64,000 nucleotides of DNA from Oscillospiraceae bacterium (GCA_015065685.1 SVPU01000004.1:62001-126000), one strand, 5' to 3'; positions 8,721 through 17,855 are shown, numbered from the stretch's first letter. Translations and numbers: made by a program. Notes: a model not told the origin generated them from the sequence alone.

Positions 8721-9275
8721 GTGGAACACAGTGTCTATATTGTAATCAGCCAGACGGGGACAGTTTTATCGCGAATTTTAAAGCTGATAACAAGGGCTGA
8801 TTATAATCATGTTTCTCTCGGGCTTACAAGGGATTTGCGTTGTATGTATTCCTTTGGCAGAATGAATCCTTATAACCCGTTTTGGGGCGGTTTTGTTGAA
8901 GAATCGGCAGAATGGGGAACATTCAAGCGTTTTTCCAACACTAAGGTTATTGTTTTATCGCTTGATATTGGTGAAGAAAAACACGATGCCATAAAGCAAG
9001 AAATAAATAAAATGATAGCCGACAGAAAAAAATTCCACTATAATTATTTAGCATTATTCTTTGCGATTTTCAAAAAAACGCTAATAAAAGAAAACCACTA
9101 TTATTGCTCTGAATTTGTGAGAGATATTCTAATTAAAAATGAAATATTAGCGGCACAAAGCTTGCCAATGATTATTAAACCGATTCACTTTTTGAGTATT
9201 CCCAACACCAACGAAATTTATCGGGGAAAGCTCAGAGAATACAAAAATTTTTATAACCAAACAGTTAAAAATTAA
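8721..9275 (+). CDS. Permuted NlpC/P60-like (YiiX-type) cysteine hydrolase
   Basis: A 184-residue protein of the circularly permuted papain-like fold, in which the catalytic His precedes the Cys. His30 lies in ADYNHVSLG and Cys129 in YYCSEFV, the two signature sites. The fold acts as a peptidase or amidase on wall peptides, lipids or other amide/ester bonds; the substrate here is unknown. There is no signal peptide, so it is probably cytoplasmic. The GTG at 8721 follows GGTGG by about 10 bases; an earlier TTG lies inside the promoter. It is monocistronic with its own terminator and lies divergent from the sugar importer. Confidence 0.8.
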   Translation: MEHSVYIVISQTGTVLSRILKLITRADYNHVSLGLTRDLRCMYSFGRMNPYNPFWGGFVEESAEWGTFKRFSNTKVIVLSLDIGEEKHDAIKQEINKMIADRKKFHYNYLALFFAIFKKTLIKENHYYCSEFVRDILIKNEILAAQSLPMIIKPIHFLSIPNTNEIYRGKLREYKNFYNQTVKN

Positions 9276-9312
9276 AGGTTGCATCAATTCGATAGGATGC
9301 AACCTTTTTTTA
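9274..9312 (+). terminator. Terminator of the NlpC/P60-like gene
   Basis: Stem AAAGGTTGCATC / GGATGCAACCTTT with a loop of about 9 bases, followed by TTTTTT. It overlaps the stop codon. Confidence 0.85.
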
Positions 9313-9376
9313 TTTCGCGAAACGACATTTTTTTCACCCATAATAGTATATACTTTATTAAAAAGGGGAGAGAAAA

Positions 9377-10213
9377 TTGATTGTTTATGCCGATATTTTA
9401 GTGCTTGTTAATTTAATTGTTAACTATTTTTTGCTGCTTGCCACAGATAAAATTATCGGTTTTTCTCCCAAAACCATAAGAGTTTTAATCTCAGCTTTCT
9501 TGGGGGCAGTTTCTTCACTTTACATATTTTTACCCAAGACCACGGTTTTAGGCGAATTAATTTTTAAAATAGCGGTTTGTTTTATAATGAGCTGGGTGGC
9601 GTTCGGCCTTAAAAGCGCAAAGCGTTGTTTTAAAGCGATGTCGGTTTTATTTGTTTTGACCTGCGCCTATGCGGGTGTTATGACTGCCCTTTGGCATATT
9701 TTTAAGCCGAATGGAATGGTTATACATAATTCGGTAGTTTATTTTAACATTTCACCTCTTGTCTTAGTCGGCTTTACGGTGGTTTCGTATATCGTTTTCA
9801 ACATTCTTTATAAAGTCTTTTCGCGCACAGCAAAATTCAGTTCGAAATGCAGTGTTGTTGTGATGAGCGAAAATAAAAGTATTAAACTTAACGCTATTGT
9901 TGATACGGGCAACAGCATTACCGATGTGTTTGGAAAGTCAGATATAATTATTGCGGAAAAAGGTATTGTTAAAAAGCTCTTTAATGAAAACGAGATGGAT
10001 AAAACAGAAATTAAAAAGCGTTTTCGTTTAGTGCCCTGCAACACGGTTTCGGGTGAAAGACTGCTCGAGGGGTATAGGTGCGATAGTGCTCTGATTGAAA
10101 ACGGCGGCAAAAAAATAGAAGTTAAAAAACCGATTTTAGCGGCGGCTGTTACGCCTTTAAATGAAGATTACAACGCAATTTTAAACCCACAAATTTTAAA
10201 GTCGGATTGGTGA
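9377..10213 (+). CDS. spoIIGA: Sigma-E processing aspartic peptidase SpoIIGA
   Basis: Membrane protease in the sporulation septum that cuts pro-sigma-E to active sigma-E in the mother cell. The N-terminal half (about 1-150) contains about five hydrophobic helices. The C-terminal half is a retroviral-like aspartic protease domain with DTGN at residues 176-179 (Asp176 catalytic; it works as a dimer). TTG start at 9377 with AGGGGAG 7 bases upstream. It is immediately followed by sigE, the classic operon, with SpoIIGA's end only a few bases from the sigma start. A Spo0A-dependent promoter would be expected in 9313-9376, but I see no convincing 0A box. Confidence 0.95.
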   Translation: MIVYADILVLVNLIVNYFLLLATDKIIGFSPKTIRVLISAFLGAVSSLYIFLPKTTVLGELIFKIAVCFIMSWVAFGLKSAKRCFKAMSVLFVLTCAYAGVMTALWHIFKPNGMVIHNSVVYFNISPLVLVGFTVVSYIVFNILYKVFSRTAKFSSKCSVVVMSENKSIKLNAIVDTGNSITDVFGKSDIIIAEKGIVKKLFNENEMDKTEIKKRFRLVPCNTVSGERLLEGYRCDSALIENGGKKIEVKKPILAAAVTPLNEDYNAILNPQILKSDW

Positions 10214-10218
10214 GAGTT

Positions 10219-10911
10219 ATGAGATTTGTTACTTTAATATATAAATTTCTTTATAAGCTGGGGTTTATAAAGCCCATTTTTTATATAAACGGCCCCGAAA
10301 CTCTGCCCGAGCCGCTTAGTGCCGAAGAAGAATACGCGTTGCTTAGCAAGAATACAGATGAATCGAGAGATAAGCTGATAATACATAATTTGCGCTTGGT
10401 TGTTTATATAGCGAGGAAATTCGATATGAGCGGAGTAAATCTCGAGGATTTGATTTCTATTGGCACAATTGGTTTAATAAAGGCGGTCAGCACATTTTGT
10501 CCCGATAGAAATATAAAGCTTGCAACCTATGCTTCCAGGTGTATTGAAAACGAAATTTTAATGTATTTAAGGAAAATATCTTCGCATAAAAATGAAATTT
10601 CGATTGATGAGCCGCTTAATATTGATTGGGATGGCAACGAACTGTTGCTTTCGGATATTTTAGGCAGCGATGATGATGAGGTTTGCCGAGGTGTTGAGCT
10701 TGAGGATGAACGCTTTCAGCTCAAGGGCTTTGTTGAAAAATTACCAATTAGAGAAAAACAAATAATGGAAATGCGCTTCGGAATGAACGGATATGATGAA
10801 TACACTCAAAAGGAAGTGGCGGACACTTTGGGAATTTCGCAATCATATATATCCCGCCTTGAGAAGAGAATAATTAACAAGCTTAAAAAACAAATTGAAA
10901 AGGCAGTATAA
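10219..10911 (+). CDS. sigE: RNA polymerase sporulation sigma factor sigma-E precursor
   Basis: First mother-cell sigma factor. The core is almost colinear with Bacillus sigma-[37 protein letters not shown], the [17 protein letters not shown] signature and the C-terminal [13 protein letters not shown] helix-turn-helix. A hydrophobic-basic pro-sequence of about 25 residues ([16 protein letters not shown]) precedes the PETLPEPLS site region, so cleavage by SpoIIGA encoded just upstream is expected. I chose the ATG at 10219 behind GGTGAG; in-frame TTG 10207 and GTG 10210 would add four or three residues. Unlike Bacillus, sigG does not follow; the next region is an inverted-repeat element and a convergent gene. 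Confidence 0.95.
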   Translation: MRFVTLIYKFLYKLGFIKPIFYINGPETLPEPLSAEEEYALLSKNTDESRDKLIIHNLRLVVYIARKFDMSGVNLEDLISIGTIGLIKAVSTFCPDRNIKLATYASRCIENEILMYLRKISSHKNEISIDEPLNIDWDGNELLLSDILGSDDDEVCRGVELEDERFQLKGFVEKLPIREKQIMEMRFGMNGYDEYTQKEVADTLGISQSYISRLEKRIINKLKKQIEKAV

Positions 10912-10914
10912 AAT

Positions 10915-11218
10915 AAACCCTTTAGGTGACGCCCACGCCCCGTAGGGAAGTATTTGTTTCTCGAACAAAATTCCCCGTATTGTTGCCAAAAGCCTCGAAA
11001 GGCGACAGCCTTTCTGCGTTTTGTGGCTTAAATACAGGAAATTTATAGTTCTTACGAAACTGCGAAGCACCTTAAAATGAAAATTTTTAGTACAAGAAAA
11101 GGCAAAACCCACCAATAACGCTGTCGCGTATTGGTGGGTTTACACATTATTGTGCAAAAATTTCACATTTTTAAGGAAATACTGCCCTACGGGGCATGGG
11201 CGAATCCTAAAGGGTTTT
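10915..11218. repeat. Inverted-repeat element filling the sigE/ygiQ gap
   Basis: About 304 bases whose ends are inverted copies of each other: 10915-10955 against the complement of 11177-11218, about 36 of 41 positions identical, with the shared core GCCCCGTAGGG. The interior holds at least two further hairpins (GAAAGGC-GACA-GCCTTTC, and a strong one at 11105-11141) and no credible gene. It resembles a MITE or other palindromic intergenic repeat, but no transposase or clear target duplication is seen. It abuts both neighbouring stop codons, so it could also act as a bidirectional transcription stop. Confidence 0.6.
11105..11141. terminator. Strong hairpin inside the inverted-repeat element
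   Basis: AAACCCACCAATA / TATTGGTGGGTTT with CGC/GCG pairing beneath a short loop. The stem is very stable but the flanking T-runs are weak, so terminator function for sigE or ygiQ is only probable. Confidence 0.5.
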
Positions 11219-11221
11219 GCG

Positions 11222-13093
11222 TTATTTTTTCTTGGGCTTGTGAATATTGCGAATGGTTTTCTTTTTCTTTTGTAACTTAGGGCTTGTGCTTTGCTTATCG
11301 GGTGCCACAAGGCAGTTTTTACCCGTTCCTATAAGGTCAGTTCTGCCCGCTTTTTTTAGCGCCGATAACACAATTTGACGGTTTTCGGGTTTAAAATACT
11401 GAAGCAGTGCTCGTTGCTGAGCCTTTTCCTGAGGTGTTTTTGGAACATAAACACTCTTCATTGTCATAGGATCAAGCCCTGTGTGGAACATACAAGTAGA
11501 AACCGTTCCAGGTGTGGGGTAAAAATCCTGCACTTGTTCGGGATGCAAATGGTTCCTCTTTAAGAAGAGCGAGAGCTCAATTGCATCGTTTAAGGTGCTT
11601 CCCGGGTGAGAGGACATAAGATATGGCACTAAATACTGCTTTTTATCCGCTGCCGCTGAAAGACTGTAAAACTTCTTTTCAAACTCGGTGTAAACCTTGA
11701 AGGAGGGTTTGCCCATATATTTCAAAACATTGTCTGAACAGTGCTCGGGGGCCACCTTTAATTGACCGCTTGTGTGATGCTCAACAAGTTCTTTGAAAAA
11801 TTCATCATCCTTATCAGCAATTAAATAATCAAAGCGGATTCCTGAGCGGATAAACACCTTTTTAACCTTGGGTAAAGAACGCAATTCTCTGAGAAGCTTT
11901 AAATAATCGCTGTGCGATACTTTAACTGCGGGGCACATGGTTGGGCTAAGGCATTTTTTATCCGCACACATTCCTTTGTTGAGCTGTACTTTGCAAGAGG
12001 GGGAGCGGAAATTGGCAGTGGGTCCGCCAACATCGTGAATATACCCTTTAAAATCATCCATTTCGGTGATTTTTTTAGCCTCTTCTATAACAGATTCGTG
12101 GCTGCGCACCGAAATTTGTCTTCCTTGATGATAGGCAAGCGAACAGAAGTTGCAAGCGCCAAAGCAACCGCGGTTGTGAATGATTGAAAATTTAACCTCT
12201 TCTATGGCGGGAACGCCGCCGAGTGCTTCGTATGAGGGGTGATAATTTCGCATATAGGGAAGCGAATAAACCTTGTCCATTTCTTGCGTGTTAAGAGGTG
12301 GCATAGGCGGGTTTTGCACAACTATGTATCTCCCGTGTTTTTGAATAATTGCTCTGCCTCTTACGGCGTCGTGCTCGGTTTGCTGAATTTTGCAAGAAAT
12401 AGCATATTGCTTTTTGCTGTTTTGGTCTTGGCCTCGCACTAGTTCAAACGATGGACATTCGCAAACGCCCTTGATTGCAGAAAAATCCTTGGTTTCCACC
12501 TTATAGCAGGTACCTTTAATATCGGTTAAATCGTGAATGTTTTCACCCATATTTAGCCTATTGGCAATCTCAACAATGTGCTTTTCGCCCATACCATACA
12601 TAAGCAGGTCTGCGTCCGAAGAAATAAGAACAGAGGGGTGAACACAGTCATCCCAGTAATCATAATGTGCGAATCTGCGAAGAGAGGCTTCAATTCCGCC
12701 GATAGCAATCGGCGCATTGCCGAATAATTCACGAAGCTTTTGGCAATAAACAGTAACGGCTCTGTCGGGCCTTGCACCGCCTTTACCACCAGGGGTGTAA
12801 GCATCGTCACTGCGGCGTTTTTTAGCTGCAGTATAGTGCGCCACCATTGAATCAATGTTGCCGCTGTTCACAAGAAATGCAAGGCGTGGCTTTCCAAACC
12901 GCATATAATCATCGTTACTGCGCGGTTGGGGGATAATACACACTTTAAAGCCTGCATCCTCAAGCACCCTTGAAATAACTGCCGTTCCAAAGCTCGGGTG
13001 GTCTATGTAAGCATCACCTGTAACAATTATAAAGTCAGGCTCGCTCCATCCAAGGCTCAGCATTTCTTTTTTTGTGATTGGTAAAAATGGCAT
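11222..13093 (-). CDS. YgiQ family radical SAM protein
   Basis: A 623-residue member of the UPF0313/YgiQ family. An N-terminal B12-binding-like region starts with FLPITKKEM and contains IAIGGIEASLRRF. A radical SAM core around residues 310-330 has the CxxxCxxC cluster in RGCFGACNFC, which binds the 4Fe-4S/SAM centre. Extra cysteines follow (PSCKVQLNKGMCADKKC with LSPTMCP), as in the family. The C-terminal tail is very basic (KLQKKKKTIRN), suggesting nucleic-acid or ribosome contact. The reaction is unknown for the family. Single gene convergent to sigE. Confidence 0.9.
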   Translation of the reverse strand: MPFLPITKKEMLSLGWSEPDFIIVTGDAYIDHPSFGTAVISRVLEDAGFKVCIIPQPRSNDDYMRFGKPRLAFLVNSGNIDSMVAHYTAAKKRRSDDAYTPGGKGGARPDRAVTVYCQKLRELFGNAPIAIGGIEASLRRFAHYDYWDDCVHPSVLISSDADLLMYGMGEKHIVEIANRLNMGENIHDLTDIKGTCYKVETKDFSAIKGVCECPSFELVRGQDQNSKKQYAISCKIQQTEHDAVRGRAIIQKHGRYIVVQNPPMPPLNTQEMDKVYSLPYMRNYHPSYEALGGVPAIEEVKFSIIHNRGCFGACNFCSLAYHQGRQISVRSHESVIEEAKKITEMDDFKGYIHDVGGPTANFRSPSCKVQLNKGMCADKKCLSPTMCPAVKVSHSDYLKLLRELRSLPKVKKVFIRSGIRFDYLIADKDDEFFKELVEHHTSGQLKVAPEHCSDNVLKYMGKPSFKVYTEFEKKFYSLSAAADKKQYLVPYLMSSHPGSTLNDAIELSLFLKRNHLHPEQVQDFYPTPGTVSTCMFHTGLDPMTMKSVYVPKTPQEKAQQRALLQYFKPENRQIVLSALKKAGRTDLIGTGKNCLVAPDKQSTSPKLQKKKKTIRNIHKPKKK

Positions 13094-13140
13094 AATATCA
13101 TCCTAAAAAATAATATATTTTAAAAAAGGTTGTGTTTATT

Positions 13141-13338
13141 ATGAAAAATAAAAATTCGCAGTTTGCAAACATAATTATCACACAAGGAATATGTGTTTTA
13201 ATAATTTTAACCTCTGTTGTAGTGATAAAATATTTTTTTAAATCCACCTATAAAAAGCTCGAAAGCTTTTATTCAGCGTATATTTGCAGTGATACTGATA
13301 TAAACGAAGTAATCGGTGAATGGGGAAGCGGTGAATGA
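13141..13338 (+). CDS. Small single-pass membrane protein coupled to spoIVFB (possible minimal SpoIVFA)
   Basis: A 65-residue protein with a basic N-terminus, one transmembrane helix (about residues 9-30: ANIIITQGICVLIILTSVVV) and a short soluble tail. The ATG at 13141 lies 10 bases after AAGG; an in-frame GTG at 13132 is too close to it. Its stop overlaps the spoIVFB start as ATGA. In other sporulators this exact position holds SpoIVFA, a membrane protein with a longer LytM/M23 region that holds SpoIVFB inactive. Here only the membrane anchor and about 35 residues remain. Calling it a reduced SpoIVFA is inference from position and topology. Confidence 0.7.
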   Translation: MKNKNSQFANIIITQGICVLIILTSVVVIKYFFKSTYKKLESFYSAYICSDTDINEVIGEWGSGE

Positions 13339-13928
13339 AATTCAGATTATTTGGCACCGAAATATATGTGTCGTTTCTGTTCACAGCAGTAATCACGGTT
13401 ATGCTCGCTACCGACAGAACGGGGTTGATATTGCCCACACTGTTCGCTGTGTTTGTGCATGAGCTCGGGCATTTGTTTGTTATGTGGGCAACCGATAACG
13501 AGCCAAAACAAATAAGGCTTATTCCCGCAAGTGTACAAATTGTGAACGGCTTCTCTAAAAGCTATAAGAATGATTTGGCGGTGGCCATTTGCGGCCCGCT
13601 TGTTAATATACTGCTTTTTTTGGTGTTTTATTTTAATTTTAAGGCTTTTGGCAACGAGCTTGTGCTTTATTATGCTTTGCTTAATCTTGTAATCGCGATT
13701 TTTAATCTTTTGCCCGTAAAAGGACTAGACGGCGGCACAATAGTTTATTCACTCATAGCCTCAAAATACGGGATAAACAAGGCAGAAATAACCGTTAAAA
13801 TATTCACTGTTGTTATTGCGATAAGTATAACCTTAGTTGGCATTTTTTTAATGCTAAAAGGGGAAACCAATATTTCGCTTTTCATCATCGCAATCTATCT
13901 TTTGGTGTTGGCTTTTTTAAAAAGATAA
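13335..13928 (+). CDS. spoIVFB: Site-2 metalloprotease, SpoIVFB type (M50)
   Basis: Intramembrane zinc protease that processes pro-sigma-K at the forespore membrane. The active-site HELGH is at residues 42-46 within a membrane helix. The second metal site is in NLLPVKGLDGG (about residues 127-137). About six transmembrane segments and no CBS domain; 197 residues is close to the minimal catalytic core (Bacillus SpoIVFB is longer). A pro-sigma-K substrate is encoded in this window at 1.8-2.5 kb. It starts within the stop of the small upstream gene and ends directly at convergent uvrB. Confidence 0.88.
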   Translation: MKFRLFGTEIYVSFLFTAVITVMLATDRTGLILPTLFAVFVHELGHLFVMWATDNEPKQIRLIPASVQIVNGFSKSYKNDLAVAICGPLVNILLFLVFYFNFKAFGNELVLYYALLNLVIAIFNLLPVKGLDGGTIVYSLIASKYGINKAEITVKIFTVVIAISITLVGIFLMLKGETNISLFIIAIYLLVLAFLKR

Positions 13929-15887
13929 TTATTTACCGCTTCTGAGTTTGTTGATTTTATCTCTGAGATAAGCGGCGTGTTCAAATTCTAAAATCTTTGC
14001 AGCTTGCTTCATTTCTACAGTCAAACGCTTAATTTCAGCCTCGCGCTCAGGCTTAGACATTTTTGAAACGCTCTTTTCATTCTTAACCTTTGTTCCAATT
14101 TCAATTATATCGTGAACATTTTTAGAAATTGTTTTGGGAACAATTCCGTTTTCTTCGTTATATTTTTGCTGAATTGAGCGTCTGCGCTCGGTTTTGGTTA
14201 TAGCTTTGTACATAGAGTCTGTAACACTGTCGGCATACATAATAACCTGACCCGATGCATTTCTTGCGGCTCGGCCAACAGTTTGAACGAGTGAGGTTTC
14301 GCTTCTGAGAAAGCCTTCCTTGTCGGCATCGAGAATAGCAACTAACGATACCTCGGGAATGTCAAGTCCCTCACGCAAAAGGTTAATACCAACCAAAACA
14401 TCAAATTCGCCAAGGCGTAAATCTCTTATAATCTCCATTCTTTCAATGGTGTCAATATCATAGTGCATATAACGCACCTTAATATTTACATTTTCGAGAT
14501 ATTCTGTAAGGTCTTCGGCCATTTTCTTGGTGAGTGTTGTAATTAAAACACGCTCATTTCTGGCGGTTCTTTCGTTTATTTCGGAGATAAGGTCGTCAAT
14601 TTGACCCTCGGTAGGTCTAACCGAAATTTCGGGGTCTAAAAGACCTGTCGGGCGGATTACCTGCTCCACAATTTGAGCAGAGTGCTGCTTTTCAAAATCG
14701 GCAGGCGTTGCCGAAACAAAAACCGCTTGGTTTATGTGAGAATAAAACTCCTCGAAATTAAGCGGTCGGTTATCAAATGCAGAGGGCAGTCTAAAGCCAT
14801 ACTGCACAAGGTTTTCTTTTCTTGCCCTGTCTCCACCGAACATACCGCGCACTTGCGGCAAGGTTACATGCGATTCATCAACAAAAAGCAGAAAATCATC
14901 GGGGAAGTAATCAAGCAGGGTAGAGGGTGTGCTTCCTGCGGGTCTGCGAGATAAAACACGTGAATAGTTCTCAACACCCTTGCAGGTGCCGATTTCACGA
15001 AGCATTTCAATATCATATTCGGTTCTTTGGCGAATTCTCTGTGCCTCAATGAGTTGCTCATTATCAATGAAGAATTTAACCCTTTCTTCCATTTCCTCTT
15101 TAATTTCGGTCAAGGCCTCTTCAAGCTTATCTTGCGGCACAATGTAGTGCGAAGCGGGGTAGATAGCAATGTGTGAAAGTAATGCTTTAACCTCACCCGT
15201 TAGAGTGTTTATTTCGGAAATTCTGTCAATCTCATCGCCGAAGAATTCAATTCTCACGGCATTTTCTTGTGAATATGCGGGGAAGATTTCCACCGTGTCG
15301 CCGCGAACTCTGAACTTGTTTCTCACAAAATTAATGTCGTTTCTCTCATATTGCAGGTCAACAAGTTTCATAATAAGCTCATCACGGCTTTTTTGCATAC
15401 CCGTTCTAAGAGATATTACCATATTTCTGTAATCAATAGGGTTACCGAGTGAATATATGCAAGAAACCGAAGCCACAATTATAACATCGCGGCGCTCAGA
15501 TAGAGCACAGGTAGCGCTGTGGCGGAGCTTATCGATTTCATCGTTTATTGCAGAATCTTTTTCAATATAGGTATCAGTCCCGGGGATATAAGCCTCGGGC
15601 TGATAGTAATCGTAATAGGATACAAAATACTCAACCGCGTTTTCAGGGAAGAATTCTTTGAATTCACTGCAAAGCTGTGCGGCGAGGGTTTTATTATGAG
15701 CGAGAACGAGGGTTGGACGGTTTACTTTTTCGATAATATTCGCCATTGTAAAGGTTTTACCCGAGCCTGTAACACCCAGCAGGGTTTGTTCTTTATCGCC
15801 ACGGTTAATGCCTTCAACCAATTTTTCAATCGCTTCAGGTTGGTCTCCAGTTGGCTTATAAGCCGAATGTAAAATAAACTTGTCCAT
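13929..15887 (-). CDS. uvrB: Excinuclease ABC subunit B
   Basis: DNA-damage recognition helicase of nucleotide excision repair; loads with UvrA and recruits UvrC. Full length at 652 residues. Walker A GVTGSGKT at 38-45, the beta-hairpin [12 protein letters not shown] around 90-105, [11 protein letters not shown], helicase motif DESH, the [10 protein letters not shown] and QTVGRAARN helicase motifs, and a C-terminal UVR domain (about 610-650) that binds UvrC. uvrA is not downstream as it is in many genomes. I see no clear SOS box upstream. A TTTACT-17-TATACT promoter lies at 15921-15949. Confidence 0.97.
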   Translation of the reverse strand: MDKFILHSAYKPTGDQPEAIEKLVEGINRGDKEQTLLGVTGSGKTFTMANIIEKVNRPTLVLAHNKTLAAQLCSEFKEFFPENAVEYFVSYYDYYQPEAYIPGTDTYIEKDSAINDEIDKLRHSATCALSERRDVIIVASVSCIYSLGNPIDYRNMVISLRTGMQKSRDELIMKLVDLQYERNDINFVRNKFRVRGDTVEIFPAYSQENAVRIEFFGDEIDRISEINTLTGEVKALLSHIAIYPASHYIVPQDKLEEALTEIKEEMEERVKFFIDNEQLIEAQRIRQRTEYDIEMLREIGTCKGVENYSRVLSRRPAGSTPSTLLDYFPDDFLLFVDESHVTLPQVRGMFGGDRARKENLVQYGFRLPSAFDNRPLNFEEFYSHINQAVFVSATPADFEKQHSAQIVEQVIRPTGLLDPEISVRPTEGQIDDLISEINERTARNERVLITTLTKKMAEDLTEYLENVNIKVRYMHYDIDTIERMEIIRDLRLGEFDVLVGINLLREGLDIPEVSLVAILDADKEGFLRSETSLVQTVGRAARNASGQVIMYADSVTDSMYKAITKTERRRSIQQKYNEENGIVPKTISKNVHDIIEIGTKVKNEKSVSKMSKPEREAEIKRLTVEMKQAAKILEFEHAAYLRDKINKLRSGK

Positions 15888-15920
15888 TTGTTCTCACCAC
15901 GCTTTAAAATCTTAATAATT

Positions 15921-15949
15921 AGTATACCACAAAAAAACTGATAAGTAAA
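15921..15949 (-). promoter_or_regulatory. Candidate promoter of uvrB
   Basis: On the minus strand TTTACT, 17 bases, TATACT, about 35 bases before the ATG. The rest of the 15888-16132 gap is AT-rich and shows no other gene or recognisable element. Confidence 0.6.
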
Positions 15950-16132
15950 TAAAAATAACCCAAACTTGTATTACGAGAATGGGAATACAAAATATAAAAA
16001 TTTAATTTACAAAAACACTTGCAAAAAGTTTTAAATGTGACTTTTAGCCATTAAAAAGTGGTTTTTTTCTATTGTAAAATGGGAAAAAATATGATAAAGT
16101 AAAAATAACCAAATTAAGGGAGAGTGACTGCC

Positions 16133-16924
16133 TTGAATAAAAAATATAAATTAACTTTTGAAGAAAATTTTGAAAATGTATCTTCGGGTTGGGAAATTGT
16201 TGAAAGCAGCGAAACTGTTAAAAATGATACTAAAAGTGATAGACTTACAAAATTGCTGTTTTTTGATGAAAAAGAAAGGGAAATTAGTGGTGACATTGTT
16301 GCTCGCTATTCTAAAGAAAATGTTTCATTTGAAAAAGGCAAATTAATCCTTAAAGCCGATAAGGAAAATGAAGGTTTTAGTGGTAGTGCTATAAAGTATA
16401 CAGGTAGAAAATTTGGCAAGGGTCTCTTGGAAGTTAAGGCAAAACTCCCTAAAAATATGCCGGGTATTTGGCCGAAAATATATTTACAACTTCAAAATAA
16501 AATCGCTTCTGCAAGTGTTGAGTTTGCGCAAGTTAAAGGCATTGAGCACAAAGGTAAGATTTTCTTTGAAATGCAGGCTTATTGCGATACCGAGCATGGT
16601 AGACGTGGCAATAAATATTTGCATTCAGGTCTTAGAAATTGGCCTAGTTTTTATCCGCCTCTTGAAAGTGATGATACGCTTTCGGATGATTGGCATATTT
16701 TTGGTTATGAGCAAACAAATACAGAAGGTATATTTTATGTGGATGGTATAGAATGTTTGCGTATTGACATAAGTCACCCGATATTTGTTGTCTTTGATGC
16801 CGAGGGAGAACTTAATATTTCTCTCGGTATTAATCGTCCTGAAATTGAACCGTGCGATGAAAATACAAAATTGCCCTGTGAAATTATAATTGAATATGTT
16901 AAATTCTATGAGGAGGTAAAATAA
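16133..16924 (+). CDS. GH16-like concanavalin-fold protein with degenerate active site
   Basis: A protein of about 263 residues with the jelly-roll layout of glycoside hydrolase family 16: KLTFEENFEN at the start, GKLILKAD, GKGLLEVKAKLP, GIWPKIYLQ, then DDWHIFGYEQT and the GIFYVDG strand. The catalytic ExDxxE strand should fall at ASVEFAQVKG, but both glutamates appear replaced (Ser and Gln), so it is probably not a hydrolase and may bind glycan. There is no signal peptide. The TTG at 16133 follows AAGGGAGAG by 8 bases; the GTG at 16124 is too close to it. It is coupled to the intact paralogue downstream. An alignment error around the active strand is possible. Confidence 0.7.
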   Translation: MNKKYKLTFEENFENVSSGWEIVESSETVKNDTKSDRLTKLLFFDEKEREISGDIVARYSKENVSFEKGKLILKADKENEGFSGSAIKYTGRKFGKGLLEVKAKLPKNMPGIWPKIYLQLQNKIASASVEFAQVKGIEHKGKIFFEMQAYCDTEHGRRGNKYLHSGLRNWPSFYPPLESDDTLSDDWHIFGYEQTNTEGIFYVDGIECLRIDISHPIFVVFDAEGELNISLGINRPEIEPCDENTKLPCEIIIEYVKFYEEVK

Positions 16925-17739
16925 TGAAGCTAACTCACGAAGATTTACTTAAAAATGGATATAAATTAGTTTTTGAAGACCATTTTGACGGACCGGATGT
17001 TGACCCTGATGTGTGGGAAAAGGTTGATTGGAATTGTGAAGTTGGTCACTACGGAAGAAAAATTCATAGAAACCCAAAAAATATTTTCACTAAAGATTCA
17101 TGTATGGTGATAAAAGGTTCTATTGATAAGGACGAAAATGGCGAAAAATCCTATAACTGTGGTATCGTGCAAGTTAAAAAATTCTGTTATAAGTATGGAT
17201 ATGCTGAGGCAAGAGCAAAAATTGCTGTTGCAGGACCGGGTATTTGGATGGGTTTCTGGATGAAATCGGAATATGAGGGTTCAAAGGTGAATTCTGAAAT
17301 AGATGTTGCCGAAATGTTTGGTGATGACAGCAAAATTTACAGTAATATTCATGCTTGGTGGAAAGATAAAAACTATGAACGTGGTCATTGTTTAACTTTC
17401 CTTGAAAGTGATGGTGATGAAAAAATCAAAGTTCTTGAAAACGGAAAACGGTTCAGTGATGAATTTCATACTTTTGGATATTTTTGGACACCTGAATTTG
17501 TTGAGTTTACGGTAGATGGTGTATGCCATTGGCGCGTTGATATTACAAATCCAATGTTGGCACTTTGCCATACCCCTATTTATTTCATATTTAGTATGCT
17601 TTACGGTTCTACTTATCGTATTCCGCCTATTGAAGACAGAACTGAACCTATTGAATTTTGTATTGATTATTTGAGACTCTATCAGGATGATAGGGGAGAA
17701 CTTTATGATATGGATTCAGAGGGGATTCACAAAAGATAA
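16924..17739 (+). CDS. Glycoside hydrolase family 16 protein
   Basis: A 271-residue GH16 enzyme with the intact catalytic strand NSEIDVAEMFG (ExDxxE; nucleophile and acid/base glutamates) at about residues 120-130. The aromatic subsite residues GIWMGFWMK, HAWWKD and GYFWTPEFVEFTVDG are also present. The family cleaves beta-1,3/1,4-glucans and galactans. No signal peptide is visible, so it should act inside the cell, perhaps on imported oligosaccharides. The ATG overlaps the preceding stop (TAATG) with AGGAGG inside the upstream gene. The pair looks like an ancient duplication in which the first copy lost catalysis. Substrate unknown. Confidence 0.85.
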   Translation: MKLTHEDLLKNGYKLVFEDHFDGPDVDPDVWEKVDWNCEVGHYGRKIHRNPKNIFTKDSCMVIKGSIDKDENGEKSYNCGIVQVKKFCYKYGYAEARAKIAVAGPGIWMGFWMKSEYEGSKVNSEIDVAEMFGDDSKIYSNIHAWWKDKNYERGHCLTFLESDGDEKIKVLENGKRFSDEFHTFGYFWTPEFVEFTVDGVCHWRVDITNPMLALCHTPIYFIFSMLYGSTYRIPPIEDRTEPIEFCIDYLRLYQDDRGELYDMDSEGIHKR

Positions 17740-17764
17740 AATACAAATTTTAAAATGATTTTTT

Positions 17765-17805
17765 AACCTTGGTTTGCATTGCACGAGCCAAGGTTATTTT
17801 ATTTA
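17765..17805 (+). terminator. Terminator of the GH16 pair
   Basis: AACCTTGG (17765-17772) pairs with CCAAGGTT (17788-17795), followed by ATTTTATTT. Confidence 0.7.
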
Positions 17806-17826
17806 TATATTATTTTATAAAAATAC

Positions 17827-17855
17827 TTGCAAAAAGTGAAAAAAGGTGGTAGAAT
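17827..17855 (+). promoter_or_regulatory. Promoter of the pheS T-box leader
   Basis: TTGCAA (17827-17832), 17 bases, TAGAAT (17850-17855), just ahead of the T-box RNA. Confidence 0.75.

Noticed and set aside
9313-9376. Spo0A box before spoIIGA
   Set aside because: The closest sequence (AACGACA) has two mismatches to TTCGACA and no second copy is present.
10843-11115. 90-codon minus-strand frame
   Set aside because: It overlaps the end of sigE and the inverted-repeat element, has no ribosome site and no protein-like pattern.
12553-12855. Long minus-strand frame within ygiQ and similar antisense frames elsewhere (e.g. 14673-14954, 61357-61713)
   Set aside because: Shadows of strongly conserved genes, without ribosome sites or family motifs.
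15880-15900. SOS box at the uvrB start (GAACAAATGGAC)
   Set aside because: The second half-site does not match GTTCG; the resemblance comes from the ribosome site plus start codon.
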